The notes: a model not told the origin generated them from the sequence alone. A stretch of DNA of 64,000 nucleotides from Tillus elongatus (GCA_964006375.1 OZ023267.1:25707239-25771238); one strand, 5' to 3'. Positions 37,427-49,773 are shown, numbered from the stretch's first letter. Numbers and translations: made by a program.

Positions 37427-38017
37427 TCTGGGTGCAGCAAACACATTATGGTAGAGAGTTTTTGTAAAAATATTTGAAATCCGATAACTCAATTTTCTAT
37501 TAAGCTAGATAATTTAATCTTGAACGATAGTAACACCTATGTAAACGCAGCCTGGGTACTAAATTAAAGAAAAATAACATAATGGGCTTCGCGGATAATT
37601 ACAAGTTTAAAGAAACATTTTTTGTTGTTTTGTTTGCAAAAAGTAGTTCCATTTTGTTGACTTAAACAAAACCATCGAAGCAATTAAAAGGGAAAACACC
37701 TGCCATATTTATGATTTGGCAGGTACATTCCCTTTGTAAATGATCAATTTTTTTCTAGAAAACTTTTCTGACTTTAATTAAATTTGTAACACATTTTTTT
37801 TTAAATAGACTTGCAGTACTTACATATACCTTTACTAAACTGTAATTTTCTAGCTCCATAGAAAATTAAAACTTATTCGAATAATCGCTACTGGCACCTC
37901 TAAAACCGGTCTCCCAGGTCTCTTGAATTTTAAAGATATAGTTTTAATAATATATCTCACTAATAGTGTACAAGTCTTATGAAAATTCACTATTGTAATG
38001 CACTTTCTGCATCCTGA
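37427..38017. mobile_element. (AT)n-core-family terminal module with inverted ends
   Basis: It is bounded by diverged inverted copies of the family terminus (CTGGGTGCAGCAAACACATT at the left, GCACTTTCTGCATCCTGA at the right). The core and most of the long arm are absent. Stretches of the middle are not recognisable. Confidence 0.55.
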
Positions 38018-38020
38018 ACA

Positions 38021-39535
38021 TTTTTTATAATTTCTAAACGTCAGTACGCCTGGGGTAAACACGATTAAAGGACAAAACTAAAGACTTTACCTCCAGACAG
38101 TTTTTTATTTTTTTAAACCCTGAGCATTTCCGCTCTCGCAAACTATCTTCAGGGATAAGTATTTAATAATTTCTAAGCGTCAGTACACCTGGGTTTAATA
38201 TGATTAAAGGACAAAACTAAAGACTTTACTTCCAGACAGTTTTTTATTTTTTTAAACCCTGAGCATTTCCGCTCTCGCAAACTATCTTCAGGGATAAGTA
38301 TTTAATAATTTCTAAGCGTCAGTACACCTGGGTTTAATATGATTAAAGGACAAAACTAAAGACTTTACTTCCAGACAGTTTTTTATTTTTTAAACTCTGA
38401 GCATTTACACTCTCGCGAACTATCTTCAGGGATAAGCATTTTATAATTTCTAAGCGTCAGTACACCTGGGTTTAATATGATTAAACGACAAAACTAAAGA
38501 CTTTACTTCCAGACAGGTTTTTTTTTAACCCTGAGCATTTACACTCTCGCGAACTATCTTCAGGGATAAGCATTTTATAATTTCTAAGCATAAGTACACC
38601 TGGGTTTATTATGATTAAAGGACAAAACATGATACTTTCCCTCCAGACAGTTTTTTATTTTTTAAACCCTGAGCATTTCCGCTCTCGCAAACTATCTTCA
38701 GAGATAAGCATTTTAGAATTTCTAAGCATCAGTACACCTGCGTTTAATATGATTAAAGGACAAAACTAAAAACTTTACCTCCAGTTTTTTATTTTTCAAA
38801 CCCTGAGTATTTCCGCTCTCGCGAACTATCTTCAAGGATAAGCATTTTATAATTTCTAAGCATCAGTACACCTGGGTTTATTATGATTAAAGGACAAAAC
38901 TGAATACTTTACCTCCAGACAGTTTTATATTTTTTAAACCCTGAGCATTTCCGCTCTCGCGAACTATCTTCAAGGATAAGCATTTTGTAATTTCTAAGCA
39001 TCAGTACACCTGGGTTTATTATGATTAAAGGACAAAACTGAATACTTTACCTCCAGACAGTTTTGTTCCTTTTTAAACCCTGAGCATTTATGCTCTCGCG
39101 AACTATCTTCAGGGATCATCATTTTATAATTTCTAAGCATCAGTACACTTGGGTTTAATATGATTAAAGGACAAAACTAAAGACTTTACCTCCAGACAGT
39201 TTTTATTTTTTAAACCCCGAGCATTTCCGCTCTCGCGAACTATCTTCAGGGATAAGCATTTTATAATTTCTAAGCATCAGTACGCCTGGGGTTAACACGA
39301 TTAAAGGACAAAACTAAGGACTTTACCTCCAGAGAGTTTTTATTTTTTAAACCCTGAGCATTTCCGCTCTCGCGAACTAACTTCAGGGATAAGCATATTA
39401 TAATTTCTAAGCATCAGTACACCTGGGTTTAATATGATTAAAGGGCAAAACTGAAGACTTCACCTCCAGATAGTTTTTTTATTTTTTAAACCCTGCGCGC
39501 TCCACCTATCGCGCACTAGCTTCAGCGATAAGACC
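38021..39535. repeat. Minisatellite array, 11 units of 134-139 bp
   Basis: Units start (at TTTCTAA) at 38031, 38170, 38309, 38447, 38581, 38719, 38853, 38991, 39130, 39267 and 39404; spacing is 134-139. Each unit contains AAGGACAAAACTAAAGACTT, TACCTCCAGACAG, a T-rich run, and an imperfect hairpin CCCTGAGCATTTCCGCTCTC, GCGAACTATCTTCAGGG. On the minus strand that hairpin reads CCCTGAAGATAGTTCGCGAG, AGCGGAAATGCTCAGGG. The array starts right at the terminus of the preceding mobile module and its last unit is diverged. No protein. Confidence 0.95.
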
Positions 39536-39679
39536 CTACCAATTTGTATCACAGAAACTATACTATATGAGAAGTCGCCAAAGTTTGAACTTTATCTATT
39601 GTCTTCTATTGGCTTCTATTTTCACAGAGTCCATTTTAACGTGAATATTGGAACTTGCGATGAGCACTAATAGGCACAA

Positions 39680-40007
39680 TTTTTATTTTATTTCAACAAA
39701 GCACTACGAGGGCTCACAGCCTAAATACTATCGTACCGTAGGTGTCGACAAGGAGGAAAGAGGCAACTTGTTAATTCTGGACTTTAAGGTTTGGAGGTTT
39801 AGAGGAGAAGGAAAAACCTGTGCCGGCAAGGAATCCCACAACTTGGAAGTCCTCGGGACAAAAGAGCGGGCATAACAGGAGTTTTATGTCTGGTAACCTG
39901 GAGAGTAAAAGGGTGCATTATCTCTGTTCTCCTGGTAGACCTGGCAGCAGGTGGATGAACTACGAAAGAAAACTCATCTGAGCAGTGCTCGTGCAGATAT
40001 CTATGAA

Positions 40008-40045
<38 letters not shown>

Positions 40046-40644
40046 GTCTGCAACAGCACGCCGGTGGGCAAGGGATGGCAGCATTTGGGTGAGGGTAGGG
40101 TCACCAATGAGACGTACAGCTCTCTTCTGAATGGAGTCCAGGATAACGAGTGTAGATACAGCAGCGGCACCTCAGATGTGGGAGCAATATTCGAGGTTTG
40201 GCCTTATTTGTGAAGTATATAAGGTATAGAGATTAGCTGGTGAAATGTATTTGCGAGCCCGGAAGAGGAAACCTAATTTCTTAGCAGCCACTTCTGCAAT
40301 TGATTTGACATATTGGTGCCAATTGGGATTTCGATCCACAGAAATACCAACAAGTGAAAATGACTCATTACTTTGAATAACTTGGTTTTCCATTGTGATG
40401 GGTCTAGGGCTGATGTATGTCTTATGATATAGAAAGCAAGACTGAGATTTTTGGTGGTATTAAATTGTACAAGATTTCTACTTCCCCAGTCTAATATTTT
40501 TTGGAGATCCACAAAGACAGAACCCTCCATGAGTCTGCAATCGTCATCTAATTGGGCTAAAGAAACAGGCTTAGAATATTATATATTTGAGTGAAGGGTG
40601 CTGTCATCTGCGTAACTGTGAACTGGCTTGGATGTGCTAGAGGT
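39680..40644 (-). pseudogene. APE-type LINE, family L2x, copy C (3' part, 5'-truncated)
   Basis: On the minus strand it begins at the RT catalytic region (SYADDSTL-equivalent at about 40615, frameshifted). It continues KILDWGSRNLVQFNTTKN, SFHLLVFLWIEI-type thumb, LYTLYTSQIRPNLEYCSHI, and the C-terminal FVPRTSKLWNSL-equivalent. The tail after TTAGGCTGTGAGCCCTCGTA is A-rich. A (GA)n run (about 40008-40044) lies at the same place as in the other copies. 5' truncation is the usual outcome of incomplete reverse transcription. Confidence 0.88.
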
Positions 40645-40769
40645 GAATTTTTTTAAAATAAAAATACACTAAAAGCAAAACAGATATTTCATAAATAAGG
40701 GATTATAACAGCAATAAAGCCCTTAATAGTAAAACTATAGAACTATAAATATATAATAAAACAATATAT

Positions 40770-41045
40770 GTCTTCGTAGGCGTCGAACTGTCGCGACTGC
40801 CTAACATTTTTGATAAGCTTGAGATTTTCTTCAGCTTAATGATGAGTACCATCCCAAATATGTTAAAGTTTATATAGATCTTTTAGTTTGCCCAGCATAT
40901 TTAAGTTCACAGTCTTTACAATTCATGACTTCCGACATTTCTGTGGTTTTCTCTTTATCCTTTGGGCCACCTAGCAAACTTTTTAACATACTTTTTAGAA
41001 AATGTTAGCAGTAACTTGGCTTTCCTAAAAATCTTATCAAAACCT
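40770..41045 (-). pseudogene. Penelope-like element, GIY-YIG endonuclease fragment
   Basis: Minus strand from about 40984: KSLLGGPKDKEKTTEMSEVM, NCKDCELKYAGQTKRSI, stop. The CxxCxxxYxGQTxRS pattern is the start of the GIY-YIG endonuclease of Penelope-like retroelements, with YAG in place of the usual YIG. Downstream on the same strand CTGAAGA (about 40828-40834) occurs in a position like that of the hammerhead-like box in the other Penelope termini of this window. Reverse transcriptase is absent. Confidence 0.65.
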
Positions 41046-42587
41046 CTCGTGATTCACAGTTCAGATAGTACACAGACCACTTTGCCAATCCACTCAAATT
41101 CAGACAAGACTGGTTAAATTTGGAACTCAATCACAGAATAAAATTGTATTTTCATAAACGGTAGCGTGTGGCCCATCCTTGTCTAACGCAGCCGTAAACT
41201 TTTGGAGACAATATGGCTCAGTTCACCCCTCTAATTGTAATTTGACGATTAAGCTTTCAGTAACATATATTACAACACTTTATACCCATGACTTCATTTG
41301 TAAAGCTGAATTGTAAGATCCTTTGTATCTACCATTTGTTTATACCTTTATTCAAACCGTGGCCCAGTCTGTGTGTGTTTTGTAAGCCTTGAAGAGTCCC
41401 TAGGCGATTCGTGTCCCCGTGCATTTCCGATTGATTAGAAAAAAACTAAACAAAAAAAAAACTTAAAATAAACAAAAATAAATAAAATAAAATAAAAAAA
41501 TATAATAAAAAAACTGAAAAAAAGGAAAAAAAAAGACCAGTTAGAAAAAAAGAAAGAAAAAAAAAATAAAAAGAAAGAAAAAAAGGGAAAAAACTAATGA
41601 ATATGTTAAATAGTAAGAATATTGTTGTACTTAGCCTAGTTAATTATATTAAAAATAATAATATTGGCAATTACAGAAACGACATAATGGTTGGAGCCAC
41701 GATGAAATATTGTATAGAAAAATACGGAAGTGCATGACCTAACGCTCGACCGAAAAATTACTCGGACAATGGGCTAATGGATAATTATCCACAGCCAAAA
41801 TAACAGCGAACAACAACAACAACAACAACCCATGACCCAAGATATATTCCTATTACACCTAGCCTTATGTTTAACTTTAAATATTTCTCAGAACCTACGA
41901 CCTGTACAGAATCCTGCATATGACGCTGTTACTTTTTCAATAAACTAACTTGTTTAAGTGAAAAAGTAAGTTAAGTTGAAACTCCTCACATCAATTTGTA
42001 ACTATCTGACATGCGGGCCCATAAGAATTATATCCCCTTGGTTTGCAGCGTATACAGAAATAAATTTCGACGCTGCTCAATGGGGCATATAATCAAATGT
42101 GAAGTGAAACAAGAAAGCTGTATATCGAACCAGGGCTCGATTAAAACAACAAAAATATTGCACAGTTGAGCGAAAATATCGTCAGATAAAACAATCAGGT
42201 TCCTATAACTCAAGTGGAATTTCGAACGTATAACTGTCACGTCAATTTAGCAGGAACAAAATAAATCAACCAATGTAAAACATGCTATTAATCAAACTGT
42301 GAAATGACAGTTCGCGCTTATTCTATATAGCTTTTAGATTAAAAATAAATGGTACGTTTATAGGGCACTTTCAAAAGCACTAAATTGTCTCATACAAACA
42401 CAGAAATAGGCAGTTGGGTATATTGCTATAAAATGTTAACGCCTCTTTATTTTACTGAACAAATTTTAATCCGTAAAACAGAACATTCGCTATAGAGATC
42501 AGTTTCGTTGGTAATATATTGGGGAGTGTAGAAAAATATCTAGAGTATGGACCAGCGAAATGGAATAGATTCTTGAATTATGAAAAG
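41046..42587. other. Unassigned stretch with A-rich and (AAC)n runs
   Basis: A long A-rich low-complexity block (about 41430-41600) follows a segment (41340-41430, GTAAGCCTTGAAGAGTCCCT) that resembles the 3' end of a retrotransposed element. A short (AAC)n run is at 41808-41829, also tail-like. The rest shows no gene. Confidence 0.4.
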
Positions 42588-43558
42588 TCTGGACGCAGCA
42601 AGTAGGTTATGGTAGTGAATTTTCATAAAAAGTTTTTAATAGCAAATAGGTTTTTTTAAGAAAGCTGGCAGCAAATTTGGTTACCAGTATAATTTATATA
42701 GTAGAAACAGTGTGCGATGTTTCATCAAAATTACTTTATTATTTGAAAATGTACAAAAATTTCCGAAAGTAAACTTAAAGTGTTCCCGAAAAAACTGGTT
42801 TCTTGGTCAACCTTATAGGTTAATAGCGAGCTATTCAAACTGGAAGCATTTAATGAAAATTCACTACCATAACGCACTTGCTGCGTCTCGAATTTCTTTT
42901 CTTACAAATGTGTATTATATTTCGAAGGAAAGTGCAAAAATGCAATAACATAAGGCCTGTTCGATTAAAAAAAACTAAATTTGAATCTCCAACAACTTAT
43001 GGGCTATCCTGTAATTGTAGATTTTTTTTAAGATGTAGCTCAAGACACCCTATAATTAATGTATACAATTTTTTTTGTATCTTGTATAATAACGCATATA
43101 TTGAGCTTTATTGATTTTTTACGAAAATTCAACAAAAATTATATACCATTAAACGATAAACTCTATAGCCAAGCTACTGCCAAAGTATCAGAGAAAGGGT
43201 CTATTTGAAATGGATTTTCTGGAAACATTTTAGTAAAATGAAGGACAATGACGATTGAAACTAAGAGTTCAGGCTTTGTAAAACATTTTTCTTTAGACAT
43301 TTTCTTTCCAAAGCTCATATTAGTTTCATGTTTTTTGCCTATATTTTACAAATTTTGACGTTTTAAATCGCGACTCACGTTTTGAGGAAAACCCAAATTT
43401 ATTTTTCTTTAAATGCCTATAACTTTTTTGCCTTTCAACCTACATAGCTTTTGGTAGGTAACTTACCTATAACGATATAAACTCGCGTGCCAAATTTGGT
43501 TGCCCTTATTTTGTTATTTCCGAAGATATAATTTTTTTTCGAAATAAAGTTTAGAAAC
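42588..43558 (-). mobile_element. (AT)n-core element, minus orientation, core and short arm lost
   Basis: It begins CTGGACGCAGCAAGTAGGTT. The terminal module, bounded by its inverted copy at about 42858-42895, is about 308 bp. The long arm continues ACAACTTATGGGCTATCCTG, ATAATTAATGTATACAATT and TATTTTGTTATTTCCGAAG. It stops before any (AT)n core, against a Penelope-like terminus. Confidence 0.8.
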
Positions 43559-43560
43559 TC

Positions 43561-43795
43561 TAGATTTGGGGGGGTAGGCAGATTGAGGCCCCGTAATCGA
43601 GCTGCAACAGCCCAACCCACCTTTGTCCACCACTCTAAGTAGTAGGCAGCTTGAGCCCTTAGAGTGTCCTTACATATTTCCTTTACCTCTTGAAAATGGC
43701 TCCAAAACAGGAGCCGAAACGTCGAGTTTTAATAAATTCTGGACGCGGTTCAACTCGAGAACCAAGTATCTCACATGAAGGACCGCGGAAATCTT
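43561..43795 (+). mobile_element. Penelope-like element 3' terminus with hammerhead-like motif
   Basis: The sequence is homologous to 54734-54945: GGTAGGCAGATTGAGGCCCC, CCTTACATATTTCCTTTACC, then TTGAAAATGGCTCCAAAACA, GGAGCCGAAACGTCGAG. The stem GGCTCC/GGAGCC followed by GAAAC and GTC resembles hammerhead stem II and the catalytic GAAA. The first box (CTTGAAAA) is degenerate. It ends at GAGAACCAAGTA close to an (AT)n tract. Confidence 0.65.
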
Positions 43796-43798
43796 TCC

Positions 43799-43800
<2 letters not shown>

Positions 43801-43884
<84 letters not shown>

Positions 43885-44207
43885 CACAAAGTCAAAAAAT
43901 AATGGGTCGATTTTGATAAAGTTTGGCACGTACCTTTCTTTTTTAAGTGGCTTGAAAAACTTCGTTACACAGAAAAATCGGACGAGGTTTTCCAGGAAAA
44001 TTTTGAGTTTTCATTGTAAAACAAATTTTATCGAAAAGAATAAAAAAGCTTGATAATCAAATTTGGTAGGTAGATTTATGATGTAAAAAGTAAACTACGC
44101 ACCAAAATTTAGATTTCTATGTTACAAAAATAAAGTTATAATAAAATATTTGTTGCCAGATCATTTCTATGAAAATTAACTACCATAACGCACTTGCTGC
44201 GTTCCGA
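43801..44207 (+). mobile_element. (AT)n-core element, core and shortened long arm
   Basis: The (AT)n core is 43801-43882. The long arm is abbreviated (TCAAAAAATAATGGGTCGAT, then TTTCCAGGAAAATTTTGAG) and the 3' terminus is complete (CATAACGCACTTGCTGCG, 44187-44203). The short arm is missing because a Penelope-like terminus abuts the core. Confidence 0.8.
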
Positions 44208-44751
44208 CTTTTCTATTTTTATCTACGTATTTAAAAGAGAAGAGGATGAGAACGGGTTAAATGTTTAGTTTCGCTCTTCTACATAAAAGTTGGTTATAAT
44301 ATAAATGACTTTTCATCTTGCCATCGCTAATTAGCAACAAAACTTCAACAGTTCCTGTAAAATACGGAAAAAATAATGACCATTAGGCTATTGTTTCACT
44401 TTGAATGAGCTTTCAACTAACTTCATTGAAGTTTCGCAGTTTCCATGTTTAATAAGTTAAAATGTAAATTCGTGTTAATGAAAAACAACCTTTGTTGTTC
44501 CTAATTTGTTCGAGCGTTGAAAAGTTTAAATGTGGATGATTTCATTACGGCCTAATACCGTTAAACATAAATTATTTGCAAGTATCTGTTATTGGAGATT
44601 TATTGGCTCGTACGTTTATTTCATAGAAACGGATTTTCCATTAGATTACTCAATAATTTTAGGTATTTTGTTTGCATTAAAAAAAATTTGAGAATGTTTA
44701 TCAAGAACACTTTCCACTAAGTGAAGATTGGAACATGTGATGAGCATTGCT
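44208..44751. other. Unassigned AT-rich stretch
   Basis: I see no gene or repeat in this interval. Confidence 0.4.
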
Positions 44752-44836
44752 AAGTACACTTGCAGAACCCAAATCACCGCAACACATATTTCGAAAGACA
44801 TGACGATCGTTTCGCGAACAAAGCATCATCAGAGGA
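44752..44836 (-). mobile_element. Small element with the best hammerhead-like core, copy 3
   Basis: On the minus strand (44836 to about 44800) the order is CCT, CTGATGA, TGCTTTGTTCGC, GAAA, CGATCG, TC. The first box is exact, GAAA is exact, and CGATCGTC can form the short stem III with a GTC cleavage triplet. Stem II is weak in this copy. The outer arm AAGTACACTTGCAGAACCCA matches the copies at 6.7 and 23.0 kb; the second arm is absent. Confidence 0.55.
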
Positions 44837-45306
44837 TTGTGTATTTTCTATTTATTAATTTCTTTGTTTGAGTTTTGTATCCAAATTACTGTATAAATAT
44901 TTATGATAGAGCTCATGTTTTTCCCTGCCTTTCTTTACCTTATTTTTTACTGTTCCTAAGTAAATAATGTAATGTTTTATAACTTTTAATATATGGATAA
45001 TTCACTATAATATATTGCTCTTATAAAAATTCACTACATTAACCACTTGCTGCATCCAGAACAATTTTTGACCCCTACTTGATAATCAATTTTACACAGG
45101 CATCGAAGAATAAGATGATGAATTAGAAGAAGTGATAAGGGGACGGTCGACCAAACATCAGTTGGAAATTACACAAACGGCGCACATCACAATAAAGTGT
45201 ATGTAGCGTATAGTAATAACAGATTATTTGAGAAATTGTGTTATCAAAAACACACGATTTACAAGTTTCGAACTGTCAATTTTAACCAGTGTTGCCACAT
45301 TTGAAT
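44837..45306. repeat. Unnamed dispersed repeat (paralogue of 49.7-50.4 kb) plus a family terminus
   Basis: 44850-45000 (TTGTATCCAAATTACTGTAT, CTTTCTTTACCTTATT, GTAATGTTTTATAACTTTTA) is homologous to the sequence around 49741-50420. At 45022-45060 there is a diverged terminus of the (AT)n-core family (AAAATTCACTACATTAACCA, CTTGCTGCATCCAG). The rest is unassigned. Confidence 0.6.
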
Positions 45307-46358
45307 TTTTTTTAAATTTAAACAACACACCACGAGGGCTTACAGCCTAAATACTATCGTACCGTGGGTGTTAACAAAGAGGAAAGAGGCAACTTGTTAA
45401 TTCTGGACTTGATGGTTTGGAGGTTCGGAGGAGAAGGAAAAACATGTGCCGGCAAGGAATTCCACAACTTGGAAGTCCTCGGGACAAAAGAGCGGGCATA
45501 ACAAGATGTTCTATGTCTGGTGGCCTGGACAGTAAAAGGATGTGTTCGCTCTGTACCCCTGGTAGATCTGTTGCGAGCAGCAGGTGGAGGAGCCATGGAA
45601 GAAAGCTCCTCTGGGCAGTGTCCGTGCAGATATCTATAAAAGAGAGAGAGAGAGAGAGAGAGAGGGAGGTCGACTGCACGTCGGTGGGCAAGGGCTGGCA
45701 GCTTTTGGGTGAGAGTAAGTCCCCGAGTAGACGTAGAGATCTCTTCTGAATGAATTCCAGGATAGCGAGTGTAGAAGCGGCAGCGACACCCCAAATATGG
45801 GAGCCGTATTCGAGGTTTGGCCTTATTTGTGAAGTATATAAGGTATAGAGATTAGCTGGTGAAAAGTATTTGCGAGCCCGGAAGAGAAAACCTAATTTCT
45901 TAGCAGCCGCTTCTGCAATTGATGTGACATGTTGGTGCCAATTAAGATTTCGATCCACAGAAATGCCAACAAGAGAAAAGTACTCATTACTTCGAATAAC
46001 TTGGTTGTTCATTGTGATGGGTCTATAGCTGGTGTATCTCTTATGAGAAAGAAAGCAAGACCGAGATTTGGTGGGGTTGAATTGTACAAGATTTCTACTT
46101 CCCCAGTCTAATATTTTTTGGAGATCCACAGAGACATAACCCTCCATGAGTCTGCAACCGTAATCTAATTGGAGACAGAATCCTCCATGAGTCTGCGATC
46201 CTCATCTAATTGGGCTAAAGAGGCAGGCTTAGAATATTGTATATTTGAGTGGAGGGTGCTGTCGTCCGCGTAACTTTTGAACTGGGTTGGATGTGCTAGA
46301 GAGGAGGTCATTGATGTGGAGAAGAAACAAAGTAAGGGCTAAAGCTGAACCTTGAGGC
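45307..46358 (-). pseudogene. APE-type LINE, family L2x, copy D (5'-truncated)
   Basis: On the minus strand it starts in the GVPQGSALA region (near 46350) and passes the YADD box region. A 258-codon open stretch (46147-45371) then holds KILDWGSRNLVQFNPTKSRS, SLVGISVDRNLNWHQHVTSI, AEAAAKKLGFLFRARKYFSP and TSQIRPNLEYGSHIWG. The C-terminal TSCYARSFVPRTSKLWNSLP is in a second frame. A (GA)n run lies at about 45643-45665. A 44-base partial duplication of the CTCCATGAGTCTGC block occurs at 46140-46195. The tail follows CCACGAGGGC. It is one of the least decayed copies but cannot be functional. Confidence 0.9.
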
Positions 46359-46373
46359 CAAGCCATTAACAAA

Positions 46374-46659
<286 letters not shown>

Positions 46660-47136
46660 AAAAATGAGGATTGTCAATAATTGCATGTAGTTCTTCTTCA
46701 GACAGTGGCCTTTTCCTTTCCCATAACTCCTATTTTTCTTCTGTCATTGTCAACCAGAAAGACTGTCGGTACTTTTGAGTTATAGTAAGTTTTTCTAAGA
46801 AATTCAATTATTTTTTAAAATTAATTATGTTTCTATACCTTACAACATACTCTCTATTTAGTTATACTTACCATGGAGTAAATAAACTTACCGATTTTTA
46901 GGTGTTTCATAATAAAACAATCCGTCACAATAATTAGCTGTCACTTCAATGTTCACTCCTAACAAAATGACAATTATGATTCACTCAGTGTTGCCAATGT
47001 AATTATATCACTTTACCAAATAAAAACATTGTTTACGGAATGTACTGTCAGCAGGTAAATGTAAATCTGTGTGACATGCATGTTTTATAACTGTTAAAAA
47101 ATACAGGACTCAAAAGTGCCGTCGGTCGTTAAAGGG
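46660..47136 (-). mobile_element. piggyBac-like element, 5' end fragment
   Basis: The outer end is at 47136 against TTAA (47137-47140). On the minus strand it starts CCCTTTAACGACCGACGGCA, CTTTTGAGTC. An inverted subterminal copy (AACTCAAAAGTACCGACAGT) lies about 350 bases inside, as is common in piggyBac-type ends. Beyond it an open segment reads RKRPLSEEELHAIIDNPHF, resembling the acidic N-terminus of piggyBac transposases. An (AT)n-core element cuts it off at 46659. The catalytic part is absent. Confidence 0.55.
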
Positions 47137-47140
47137 TTAA

Positions 47141-48562
47141 AAGCTATCCATATTGGACTATTTTAATCTCATACTTGGTCGTGAAAATGTTAATAACAGC
47201 TGGTAAAATATGTGTTTATTGCTGATTATAAATATTACATGTAAGGTACTTCACCATAATAAGAGCAGTAAATTGATAGGATTTCATTATCCCTGTACTC
47301 CATTACCATGTTTAATTTAAACCATGATGTGGCCTAGTCCTAGGATAACACCCTCGAGGTAAAGACCGCAAAGTTATTTGATAACGTTACACTCAAGGTC
47401 ATTATAAAGCGGGCTTACACGGGTCCTTGATGACGCACGATAATCTGAGTCCATACCTTTGTTGTGTTGTATTATAACACTCTCATGTAACGTCACAATT
47501 ATCGATAATTCACTAAGACCCTTTGTCCTACAAGGTCCGCACGTTGTAGGTGATCATGCGAAAGGCATTTCCACAGAGAGTAACGAATATATAGAAGAGA
47601 AGATTGCAACAGCGGTTACAATAATTACCTACAGTAGATTTCCACACAAGTTTCCTCACATTTAATTATGGTATGGGATTAATAGGAAACATATTCAAAT
47701 AAACCAAAAAGGTATTAAATTTCTAAAAGGGTTGTTTATGAGAATTGACTCTATAGGCCTCGAAGACATTTTATTAAACTTGAGTGTTTTGGTTACTCGC
47801 TTTTTAAACTACATGAGTTTTTGTAGATATCGCTGAAAAGATGTCCTGTTTACAGTGACTTGGTAGAGATAGTATGGCGATTCGGTGGTATCATTTTCTG
47901 TTGGTTAGGAAGTCACGTGGTGCAAACTGCGCCATGAATTCTCCATACTATGTTTGTCTACGTTCATTATATACGTGCACAAAGTAGTGAGTGCCGTATT
48001 TTCTGAGTGGTTTTTGTTTTATTTTAACGTGTTCAGTGATTAATCAGGATTTTAATTGAAGGCATTTGTTTCTTTTGTTATCATTACGTCTGTACAAAAG
48101 GTGAACAATTTTCTATAGATCCATTGACTGGGGAATTCATTTTATAGCAATTTAACAGTTTCCTACCTGAATAGTAAACATTGTGACTAGTCTATTATGA
48201 TAGTAAAATAATTCTCTACAGAAAATATTATATGCAGTTTTATTCTAAAATGCACTAATTCAGTATTGCTTGCAATTTTGTAATTTTCTTCCATAAGCGC
48301 AATGTGATATTTGGAAAAAACATGGCGGCCGAATCGAGTATGACCACACTGTCTCAATGTAGACCCATGTCTCAATGTAGACCCTGTTTATGTCTTAGCT
48401 TCATTGCTTCTCAAATCGAAAACAACGAAAACTTTCATGTAACCCATGACAGACATTACAGTGATGCCACACATATTTCTTTAATAAAATGAAATATTCC
48501 ATCGGGGAAGTGAACGAAATATTCTTAAGACCTAAGTGGTAGTATGTTTTGTTAAATTATTG
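47141..48562. other. Unassigned stretch
   Basis: Ordinary AT-rich sequence with several 60-70-codon ORFs and no recognised motif. A 16-base direct repeat (TGTCTCAATGTAGACC) occurs at about 48352 and 48369. This is the longest interval without an identifiable repeat besides the right end. Confidence 0.4.
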
Positions 48563-48940
<378 letters not shown>

Positions 48941-49068
48941 TAATTATTTATGTTATTTTATATTAATTTATTAACATTGCACTTTTACGATTGAGAGCTG
49001 TAAACATTGAACAAGGCATTTTTAGATAGTAGGTTCTCCTTAAATCATTGCAGTCTATGTTTTTTATG

Positions 49069-49349
49069 ATGGCAGCTTTTGAGTGAGGGTAGGGTCACCG
49101 ATGAGACGTATAGCTCTCTTTTGAATGAAGTCCAGGATAGCGAGTGTAGAAGCGGCAGCAGCACCCCAGATGTGGGAACAGTATTCGAGGTTTGGTCTTA
49201 TTTGTGAAGTATATAAGGTATAGAGATTATCTGGTGAAAAGTATTTGCGAGCCCGGAAGAGGAAACCTAATTTCTTAGCAGCCGCTTCTGCGATTGATGT
49301 GACATGTTGGTGCCAATTGAGATGTCGATCCACAGAAATGCCAACAAAA
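49069..49349 (-). pseudogene. APE-type LINE, family L2x, copy E (internal fragment)
   Basis: Open minus-strand stretch DRHLNWHQHVTSIAEAAAKK, LGFLFRARKYFSPDNLYTLY, TSQIRPNLEYCSHIWGAAAA, IRLIGDPTLTQKLPS. Both ends are truncated inside the coding region, so this is a rearranged fragment and not a simple 5' truncation. Confidence 0.88.
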
Positions 49350-49760
49350 GAAATTATTTATTTTTTATTTATTATTAAATAAAATCCAAAGCAAAACCTG
49401 TTTAGACTGCAAATTATTGACAAAACTTACACGAAATATCTCTACAATAACACAAAATCGATATTTTCATTTTTCCACTTTAAAACGTATAAATAGAACC
49501 CAATTTATTTTCAAATCGCTATTTAATTAATTGGGTTGCAGTAAATGTATTTCAGTTTTAACATGAAAATTCTACGTTGATGCGGAAAACATTGCAATAT
49601 TTATTCGAGGTTGTGTGTAATTGAAAACATATTTGTACACATATATTGCTTGCAATTTAATCCTACAGGTAAGCTCTCTGTAAACGATTTTTCAGGATAT
49701 GAGTGTATTTTTGTTTAGTATATTTCCTGTTTATCAATTGTTTTGTCTGAGCTTTGTATC
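49350..49760. other. Unassigned AT-rich stretch
   Basis: No gene was recognised. Its end (from about 49735) belongs to the unnamed dispersed repeat also present at 44850-45000. Confidence 0.4.
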
Positions 49761-49773
49761 CAAATGACTGTAT

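Noticed and set aside
38021..39535. CRISPR-like array
   Set aside because: The whole 134-139-bp unit is repeated with no unique spacers, and the genome is eukaryotic; this is a minisatellite.
41430..41600. Long poly-A tail of a processed gene copy
   Set aside because: The block is mixed A-rich low complexity with many T and G interruptions, and no recognisable transcript precedes it.
47820..48060. Core promoter (TATATAC with initiator-like sequence)
   Set aside because: Such strings are expected by chance at this base composition, and no gene lies downstream.
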